Of a stretch of DNA of 64,000 nucleotides, positions 56,483 to 64,000 are shown in pieces. A program made the translations under genes and the position numbers. Numbering within the stretch: position 1 is the stretch's first letter; every line of letters starts with the position of its first letter. The notes under the pieces are model-generated. The model was not told where the DNA came from, did not search any database, and saw only the letters and a program-made list of their open reading frames with translations. The DNA comes from Flavobacterium sufflavum (GTDB lineage Bacteria; Bacteroidota; Bacteroidia; Flavobacteriales; Flavobacteriaceae): assembly GCF_004016525.1 (NCBI RefSeq), contig NZ_SACJ01000007.1, positions 1 to 64,000 on the forward strand, read 5' to 3'.

Positions 56483-56494
56483 AAAAAGATTTAT

Positions 56495-58577
<2,083 letters not shown>

Positions 58578-58621
58578 AAATAATCAGATATTGGATTAAC
58601 AACAGTCTATAAAAAACAATT

Positions 58622-59965
58622 ATGACCAATTATTTAAAATTGCAGAATACAAAGACATTATTGGCTTTTGGGATATTTTTTCTTTTGAATCTTTCAACTG
58701 TAAAAGCTCAAAAACCAATAATCCAAACAAAATATACGGCTGATCCCGCACCAATGGTGCATAATGACACCATATTTCTTTATACTTCACATGATGAAGA
58801 CGATGCAAAAGGTTTTAAAATGCTCAATTGGTTGCTTTATACATCAACCGATATGGTCAATTGGACGGAGCATGGAGTAGTTGCCTCTTTAAAAGATTTT
58901 AGTTGGGCTAAACAGGATAATGGAGCCTGGGCAGTTCAGTGTATTGAGCGTAATGGCAAATTTTATTTATACTGTCCTATGCATGGTGGAGGTATAGGAG
59001 TTTTAGTTTCAGATAGTCCGTATGGTTCATTTAAAGATCCTCTGGGTAAGAAATTAATTAATTCAGATCATGTTTGGAATGATATTGATCCAACTCCATT
59101 TATTGATGATGACGGTCAGGCGTATTTGTATTGGGGGAATCCCGATTTATATTATGTGAAACTTAATGAGGACATGATATCTTATTCAGGTGAAATTGTT
59201 AAAGAGCCTACTAAACCTAAAAATTATCAGGAAGGACCATGGGTTTGGAAAAAAAATAATCATTATTATTTGTCTTATGCTTCTACCTGTTGCCCGGAGG
59301 GAATTGGTTATGCGATGAGTAATTCGCCTTTAGGACCTTGGGAATACAAAGGAATGATTGTAGATGCGAGTGAAAAGACAAGAGGAAATCATCCGGGAAT
59401 TATTGACTATAAGGGGAAATCCTATGTTTTTGGACATACTTATGATTTGCTTAAAAGCGAAACTTCTACATTTTATGAAAGACGTTCTGTAGATGCTGAG
59501 CGTATGGTTTATAACGAAGATGGAACAATCCAAAATTATAGTTATTTCACAAAAGATGGGCCGGAACAGATAGAAACATTAAATCCTTTTAGGCGTATCG
59601 AAGCAGAAACTATGGCTTGGAGTAAAGGTGTTAAATCAGATAAAAGCAAAGAAACAGGAGTTTATGTAACTCAAATTCACAATGGTGATTTTATTCAGCT
59701 TAGAGGAGTTGATTTTGCAAAAGGCGCTAAAAATATTGACCTTATTGCTGCGTCTTTAAACGGGGGAACAGTTGAGATACGCTTGGATAATGTTGACGGT
59801 GCTATTATTAGTACCAGTAAAATAGAAAACACCGGTGGATGGCAAAATTGGAAAACATTTAAAACTAAAGTAAAAAAAGTAAATGGCGTACATGATTTGT
59901 TTTTCGTTTTTAAGGGAGAACAAGGAGAGTTATTCAATTTTGACGCATGGAAATTCAGTAAATAA
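58622..59965 (+). CDS. GH43 with C-terminal CBM6, copy 1
   Basis: 447 residues with a signal peptide (ends TVKAQ). The GH43 propeller spans about 30-315: base Asp41 in [24 protein letters not shown], modulator Asp156 in [22 protein letters not shown], acid Glu204 in YQEGPWVWKKN. The CBM6 beta-sandwich spans about 325-447 (RRIEAETMAWSKGVKSDKS...DFIQLRGVDFAKGAKNIDLIAASLNGGTVEIRLDN...HDLFFVFKGEQGELFNFDAWKFSK). This architecture is typical of arabinoxylan alpha-L-arabinofuranohydrolases. The stop codon is immediately followed by the ATG of a tandem paralogue (zero spacing). Confidence 0.9.
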   Translation: MTNYLKLQNTKTLLAFGIFFLLNLSTVKAQKPIIQTKYTADPAPMVHNDTIFLYTSHDEDDAKGFKMLNWLLYTSTDMVNWTEHGVVASLKDFSWAKQDNGAWAVQCIERNGKFYLYCPMHGGGIGVLVSDSPYGSFKDPLGKKLINSDHVWNDIDPTPFIDDDGQAYLYWGNPDLYYVKLNEDMISYSGEIVKEPTKPKNYQEGPWVWKKNNHYYLSYASTCCPEGIGYAMSNSPLGPWEYKGMIVDASEKTRGNHPGIIDYKGKSYVFGHTYDLLKSETSTFYERRSVDAERMVYNEDGTIQNYSYFTKDGPEQIETLNPFRRIEAETMAWSKGVKSDKSKETGVYVTQIHNGDFIQLRGVDFAKGAKNIDLIAASLNGGTVEIRLDNVDGAIISTSKIENTGGWQNWKTFKTKVKKVNGVHDLFFVFKGEQGELFNFDAWKFSK

Positions 59966-61330
59966 ATGAAACAGACTTATAAAATAGTAGCAATACTTAT
60001 TACCATCTTAAATTATTCAATAGGAGAAGCACAAAATCCTATTATACAAACCAATTATACAGCCGATCCGGCTCCAATGGTATATAATGGGAAAGTGTAT
60101 TTATATACGAGTCATGATGAAGATGATTCTACCTGGTTTACCATGAACGATTGGAGATTATACACTACAGAAGATATGGTCAATTGGACTGATCATGGAG
60201 CGGTATTGTCGTATAAAGAGTTTGCCTGGGCAAAAATGAATGCCTGGGCACCTCAATGTATAGAACGAAAAGGGAAATTTTATATGTATGTACCCATAAC
60301 CACTAAAGAAGGAAAAGGATCAATAGGAGTTGCGGTTGCCGATAGCCCGTATGGACCATTTATTGACCCGTTAGGGAAGCCTTTAATTTCGAATAGCAAT
60401 GCTGATATAGATCCAACCGTTTTTATAGATGATGATGGTCAGGCTTATTTAGTTTGGGGGAATCCAGTATGCTATTATGTCAAGTTGAATGAAGACATGA
60501 TTTCTATTGAAGGAGAAATTAAACAATTTCCTAATACAGAAGAAGCTTTTGGTAAACGTACAGGAGAAAAAAATGATTTAAGACCTACCACTTATGAAGA
60601 AGGACCGTGGTTATACAAACGCAATAATCTCTACTATTTATTATTTGCTGCAGGACCTATATCAGAGCATATTGGATATTCAACCAGTAAAAGTCCACTT
60701 GGACCCTGGAAATACCAAGGTGTTGTGATGCCTACACAAGGAGGTTCTTTTACCAATCACCCTGGAATTATTGATTTTAAAGGGAAAAGTTATTTTTTCT
60801 ATCATAACGGTGCATTGCCAGGAGGCGGAGGTTTTACGCGTTCCGTTAGTGTAGAAGAAGCTAAGTTTAATAAAGACGGTTCGATTGTACAGATGAATAT
60901 GACTGAAGGCATAAAAAAGAGTTTAGCTCCATTGAATCCTTATGTGAAAACTGAGGCAGAAACTATTGCCTGGTCTGAAGGCGTGAAGTCGATGAAGAAT
61001 AATGTGGTTGGTAATTTTATTACAGCAAAATATAATAATGCCTATACCAAAGTTAAAGAGGTGGATTTCCGTCAAGAGGGAGCTTCTAAATTTACAGCCC
61101 GAATAGGTACAACGCATAATAGTAATGTAACTATGGAGGTACGATTGGATAGTAAAGAGGGAGAGTTAGTTGGAACTGTAAATGTACCAATGACTGGAGG
61201 AAATGACAGATGGGCAATACAGACAATTGATGTAAAAAAGGTTTCCGGAATTCACGATCTATATTTCGTTTTTAAAGGGAGAGCTAAAAATGATATTATG
61301 TATTTTGATTATTGGAAATTCTCAAAATAA
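59966..61330 (+). CDS. GH43 with C-terminal CBM6, copy 2
   Basis: 454 residues with a signal peptide (ends GEAQN). Same plan as the preceding gene: propeller with base Asp34 ([12 protein letters not shown]), modulator Asp149 ([20 protein letters not shown]), acid Glu212 ([11 protein letters not shown]), then CBM6 (about 325-454; [16 protein letters not shown]...STHNSN-type binding loop, [27 protein letters not shown]). A tandem duplication with the upstream gene is clear, but they differ by loop insertions (this one has [17 protein letters not shown] before the acid motif), suggesting different side-chain preferences. Last gene of the main PUL 2 run. Confidence 0.9.
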   Translation: MKQTYKIVAILITILNYSIGEAQNPIIQTNYTADPAPMVYNGKVYLYTSHDEDDSTWFTMNDWRLYTTEDMVNWTDHGAVLSYKEFAWAKMNAWAPQCIERKGKFYMYVPITTKEGKGSIGVAVADSPYGPFIDPLGKPLISNSNADIDPTVFIDDDGQAYLVWGNPVCYYVKLNEDMISIEGEIKQFPNTEEAFGKRTGEKNDLRPTTYEEGPWLYKRNNLYYLLFAAGPISEHIGYSTSKSPLGPWKYQGVVMPTQGGSFTNHPGIIDFKGKSYFFYHNGALPGGGGFTRSVSVEEAKFNKDGSIVQMNMTEGIKKSLAPLNPYVKTEAETIAWSEGVKSMKNNVVGNFITAKYNNAYTKVKEVDFRQEGASKFTARIGTTHNSNVTMEVRLDSKEGELVGTVNVPMTGGNDRWAIQTIDVKKVSGIHDLYFVFKGRAKNDIMYFDYWKFSK

Positions 61331-61353
61331 ATTTATTTTTTTTTACGGAAAAA

Positions 61354-61384
61354 GCAATCGGTTGTCTAAAAGTTTTTAATTTAG
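61354..61384 (+). promoter_or_regulatory. PUL 2 operator C and promoter for the last GH43 gene
   Basis: Operator GCAATCGGTTGT (61354-61365) is the reverse-orientation form of the motif at A and B. TAATTTAG at 61377-61384 is a near-consensus -7 box, 23 bp downstream start to start. This gives the GH43 at 61606 its own regulated promoter. Confidence 0.6.
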
Positions 61385-61473
61385 GATTCGAAAGATTCAT
61401 TAATAAAAAATGGATGTAAGTTGATTTTCTGAGTATCCTAAATTAAGCCTAGAAATAAAATAATTAACCAATA

Positions 61474-61595
61474 AAAAATAAACAATTAAAAAATAAACAA
61501 TTAAAAAATAAACAATTAAAAAATAAACAATTAAAAAATAAACAATTAAAAAATAAACAATTAAAAAATAAACAATTAAAAAATAAACAATTAAA
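61474..61595 (+). repeat. Eight-copy 15-bp tandem repeat in the leader of the last GH43 gene
   Basis: The unit AAAAAATAAACAATT repeats about eight times without spacers, AACAATT recurring exactly every 15 bp from 61481 to 61586. It ends about 14 bp before the ATG at 61606. Copies are essentially identical, implying recent slippage or selection. Confidence 0.9.
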
Positions 61596-61605
61596 ATTTA
61601 AACTA

Positions 61606-63339
61606 ATGAAAAAAACACAAGTGCTACTGTTATTAAGTATCGTTTTGTTCCCATTTACTGGAGCAAACAGCCAAAGTAAGCAAAAAAATAATCCTCCTTT
61701 ATTTTCTAATTTCAGTTATCAGGGTAATGATCAGGTATATACAGATAATCCATTAAAATCAGATGAGTTTTATACTCCAATTTTACAAGGATGTTATCCT
61801 GATCCTGCTATCACAAGAAAAGGGGATGATTATTATATGGTATGTTCTTCGTTTGCCATGTTTCCCGGAGTGCCTATTTTTCACTCTAAAGATTTGGTCA
61901 ATTGGACTGATCTGGGAGGAGTATTAAATGATGTTACACAATTTAATCCTCATGACACCGGTATTAGTGCAGGAGTTTATGCGCCAGGAATTACTTATAA
62001 TCCTCATAATGATACATTCTATATGATTGTAACAGCATTTTCAGGAGGCTTAAACAATATTATTGTAAAGACAAAAGATCCTAAAAAAGGCTGGGGAAAT
62101 CCAATAAAACTAGGTTTTGGGGGTATCGATCCTTCTATTTTCTTTGATGATAACGGTAAAGGTTATATCGTTCATAATGATGCTCCTGATAATGGAAAAG
62201 AGCGTTACAATGGTCACCGTGTTATTAAAATTTGGGAATATGACGTGGAAAATGATAAAGTAATTCCTGGTTCAGATAAAATTGTAGTTGATGGAGGAGT
62301 AGATCCTGCTAAAAACCCAATTTGGATTGAAGCTCCTCATTTGTATAAAAAAGACGGAAAATATTTTTTAATGTGTGCTGAAGGAGGTACAGGAGGCAAT
62401 CATACAGAAGTTATCTTTAAAAGTGATAGTCCAAAAGGACCTTTTATTCCTGCACCAAGCAATCCAATTTTAACACAAAAGTATTTTGGAAGAGATAGAA
62501 AAAACAAAGTAGATTGGGCTGGTCATGCCGATTTGGTTAAAGGACCTGGGGATAAATATTATGGTGTTTTCTTAGCGGTTAGACCAAACGAAAAAAATAG
62601 GGTAAATACAGGTCGTGAAACTTTTATTCTTCCTGTAGATTGGTCTGGTGAATTTCCAGTTTTCGAAAATGGATTGATTCCATTGGAACCAAAAATGAAA
62701 ATGCCACAAGGAGCTACTGAAAACAAAACAGGTAAAGAAGGATTCTTCCCAAATGGGAATTTTACTTTCAATGATAATTTTACTTCAAACAAATTGGATA
62801 ATCGTTGGATTGGTCTAAGAGGACCTCGTGAAAAATTTATAGCAATTACCAAAAAAGGATTGCAAATTAATCCTTTTGAAACCAATATAAAAGATTTAAA
62901 ACCAACATCTACTTTGTTTTATCGCCAACAACATAATAGATTTTCATTGACAACTACTATTGATTACAAACCAAAATCAGATAAAGATTTAGCAGGGGTT
63001 GTAGCCTTACAAAATGAAGGTTCCAATTATGTTTTTGGAATCACAATGAAAGATAAAGACTATTATGTAGTGCTGCAAAAAAATCAAAAAACAAGAAGAG
63101 ATGCAGCAATAAACTCAACAATTGTAGCAAGTGCTAAAATAGATATTAAAAAGCCAGTTCAACTTCAAATGAAAGCCAATGGGGATAATTATGAATTTGC
63201 TTATTCTGTAAACGGAAATGATTTTGTTAATGTAGGAGGAATTGTTTCTGGAGATATTTTATCTACCGATGTAGCAGGAGGATTTACAGGTTGTTTATTA
63301 GGATTGTATGCAACTGAAAATAATGATGCCCGACCTTAA
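61606..63339 (+). CDS. Glycoside hydrolase family 43, beta-xylosidase-like with C-terminal beta-sandwich
   Basis: 577 residues with a signal peptide (MKKTQVLLLLSIVLFPFTGANSQ). The propeller spans about 55-360: base Asp66 in GCYPDPAITRKGDDYYMVCSSFAMFPG, modulator Asp175 in GFGGIDPSIFFDDNGKGY, acid Glu242 in NPIWIEAPHLYKKDG. The C-terminal concanavalin-like domain (about 385-577; FNDNFTSNKLDNRWIGLRGP, HNRFSLTTTIDYKPKSDKDLAGVVAL, GGFTGCLLGLYAT) is that of GH43 xylan 1,4-beta-xylosidases. It probably releases xylose from debranched xylo-oligosaccharides. It is separated from the main run by its own operator/promoter C and an unusual eight-copy repeat in the 5' leader; a terminator follows at 63381. 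Confidence 0.9.
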   Translation: MKKTQVLLLLSIVLFPFTGANSQSKQKNNPPLFSNFSYQGNDQVYTDNPLKSDEFYTPILQGCYPDPAITRKGDDYYMVCSSFAMFPGVPIFHSKDLVNWTDLGGVLNDVTQFNPHDTGISAGVYAPGITYNPHNDTFYMIVTAFSGGLNNIIVKTKDPKKGWGNPIKLGFGGIDPSIFFDDNGKGYIVHNDAPDNGKERYNGHRVIKIWEYDVENDKVIPGSDKIVVDGGVDPAKNPIWIEAPHLYKKDGKYFLMCAEGGTGGNHTEVIFKSDSPKGPFIPAPSNPILTQKYFGRDRKNKVDWAGHADLVKGPGDKYYGVFLAVRPNEKNRVNTGRETFILPVDWSGEFPVFENGLIPLEPKMKMPQGATENKTGKEGFFPNGNFTFNDNFTSNKLDNRWIGLRGPREKFIAITKKGLQINPFETNIKDLKPTSTLFYRQQHNRFSLTTTIDYKPKSDKDLAGVVALQNEGSNYVFGITMKDKDYYVVLQKNQKTRRDAAINSTIVASAKIDIKKPVQLQMKANGDNYEFAYSVNGNDFVNVGGIVSGDILSTDVAGGFTGCLLGLYATENNDARP

Positions 63340-63380
63340 TTAAAGTAATAGACATCATTTGATAAACAGATATACTTATA

Positions 63381-63413
63381 AAATAATGGAGTTGTAAAGC
63401 TCCATTATTTTTT
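63381..63413 (+). terminator. Terminator of the last GH43 gene
   Basis: AAATAATGGAG and CTCCATTATTT pair around TTGTAAAG, followed by TTT. Confidence 0.85.
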
Positions 63414-63637
63414 CATCCAAAGAAAATAAGTTATCTTTTTTGAGCTATTCGAGTGGTTTTAAAGAATTTCAGATTAATAAAGGTATTCAATACGGTGGAG
63501 AAAGCAATGTCAAGTATTAATTAAAGTGGAAGTTATTGACTTAAAATAGGAAAGTAGCTGTTTATTTCATTAGAGAATTCAACTGCTTATTTTAATTTAA
63601 TTGCTTTTTCAGTAATTAAATAAGAGTATAAATACTT

Positions 63638-63665
63638 AATGTGAATTTTAATTCACATTTTTTTA
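63638..63665 (+). terminator. Terminator-like hairpin upstream of operator D
   Basis: AATGTGAATT and AATTCACATT form a perfect 10-bp stem with a two-base centre, followed by a T-run of about five. It is just upstream of operator D and could insulate it. Confidence 0.65.
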
Positions 63666-63677
63666 TAAAATAAATAC

Positions 63678-63716
63678 GCAATCGGTTGTGTGTAACATTA
63701 TTTTATTATATATTTG
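63678..63716 (+). promoter_or_regulatory. PUL 2 operator D and promoter
   Basis: Operator GCAATCGGTTGT (63678-63689) and a perfect -7 box TATATTTG (63709-63716), spaced 31 bp start to start, i.e. about one helical turn longer than at A and B. Confidence 0.65.
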
Positions 63717-63722
63717 TTTAGT

Positions 63723-63855
63723 TCTTAATCTTTTGTTAAATAAAAAGTGTGTTGTTTTTATTTCATAAGTTTTATTCGGTAGAATATTTCAAAGAATTTT
63801 TAGTTAGTGTGGTTTTTTATATTTAAGCCGAGAATTGGTTACTCTCGGCTTTTTA
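63723..63855 (+). ncRNA. Candidate small RNA under operator D
   Basis: From the expected start just after the -7 box at 63716 to the terminator stem AAGCCGAGA/TCTCGGCTT with its T-run (63825-63855) there are about 130 nt without a plausible coding frame. A promoter and a strong intrinsic terminator bracketing non-coding DNA are the usual signs of an sRNA. It may instead be a leader with an attenuator for a downstream gene beyond the window. No known RNA family was recognised. Confidence 0.4.
63825..63855 (+). terminator. Intrinsic terminator downstream of promoter D
   Basis: A nine-base GC-containing stem, AAGCCGAGA and TCTCGGCTT, with a nine-base loop and five T after it. Confidence 0.85.
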
Positions 63856-63940
63856 AAAATTATACAATTAAAAAGCAAAATCAATTTCCATTTATATATA
63901 AGTTAACAATAAATTATGCGGCTTAATTTGCTTATTTTTC

Positions 63941-63952
63941 GCAATCGGTTGC
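63941..63952 (+). promoter_or_regulatory. PUL 2 operator E
   Basis: GCAATCGGTTGC, the most symmetric copy of the motif (GCAA-TCGG-TTGC). It is 48 bp from the right edge, so the gene it controls is not visible. A weak TAAGATTT follows, but no good -7 box is in view. Confidence 0.6.
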
Positions 63953-64000
63953 TTTTTTTAAGATTTTTCATAATAAGTTTCTTTTTAAGAAAACTAAACA

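Larger units (their letters stand above)
63414..64000. other. Right-edge non-coding region with operators and hairpins
   Basis: About 590 bp without a convincing gene. In order it holds a strong hairpin (63638-63665), operator/promoter D (63678-63716), a short ORF-less unit ending in a terminator (63825-63855), and operator E (63941-63952). The next gene must start beyond 64000. Confidence 0.7.

Noticed and set aside
61474..61595. Possible CRISPR-like array
   Set aside because: The 15-bp units are contiguous with no spacers, and no cas genes are near.

Overview
The window is AT-rich chromosomal DNA from a Bacteroidota bacterium, most likely Flavobacterium or a close relative. The evidence is a SusC/SusD pair, SusE-like and lipoprotein signal peptides, many CAZymes, start codons preceded by A-rich stretches instead of Shine-Dalgarno sites, and promoters of the TAnnTTTG (-7) type. 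No rRNA, tRNA, CRISPR array or complete insertion sequence was seen.

Layout. (1) 1-3.9 kb: a decayed patch with the tail of a possible transposase, a 5'-truncated HTH gene and palindromic repeats, then a Na+/solute symporter, a DUF3861 gene and an ABM-domain gene. (2) 4.2-23.0 kb, PUL 1: an AraC-type regulator divergent from a co-directional run of a sugar:H+ symporter, a DUF5107-TPR protein, two GH2 enzymes, a SusE/F-like lipoprotein, SusC, SusD and a GH30 lipoprotein. (3) 23.1-34.1 kb, mostly minus strand: a DUF6882 protein, a GIY-YIG/DUF4357 protein, an Old Yellow Enzyme, a TetR-controlled tripartite RND efflux operon with a candidate small membrane protein overlapping the pump gene, and an AraC regulator. 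(4) 34.3-42.5 kb, a redox/detoxification island: two aldo/keto reductases flanking two SnoaL/NTF2-like proteins, an AraC regulator, a Cys-nucleophile alpha/beta hydrolase, an MdaB-like quinone reductase, a cupin-carboxymuconolactone decarboxylase fusion and a zinc alcohol dehydrogenase. (5) 42.7-64 kb, PUL 2: an SGNH hydrolase, then a run of about 16.6 kb with GH95, a SASA/CE6-like esterase, GH97, GH31, GH43 x2, CE1 x3 and GH43-CBM6 x2, and finally a separately promoted GH43 beta-xylosidase-like gene.

How the genes work together. PUL 1 looks self-contained: outer-membrane capture and import (SusCD/E), backbone cleavage (GH30), exo-trimming (GH2 x2) and inner-membrane uptake (MFS). Its substrate is unresolved; a beta-galactan or xylan is plausible. 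PUL 2 is a debranching set. GH95, GH97 with the retaining-type Asp, GH31 with a PA14 insert, several GH43s and CE1 esterases match what is known of complex glucuronoarabinoxylan degradation. It has no SusCD or endo-enzyme in the window, so those are expected beyond the right edge.

The most interesting unexplained structure is regulatory. Five copies of a LacI/GalR-type operator, GCAAYCGRTTGY, sit at the PUL 2 promoters, two of them exactly 22 bp from an identical TATATTTG box. One copy drives a short, terminator-ended, ORF-less unit that could be a small RNA. Other structures are an eight-copy 15-bp repeat abutting a GH43 start codon, 66-bp tandem repeats that phase TetR operators, and a terminator-like hairpin in the signal-peptide codons of the GH30 gene just after susD.
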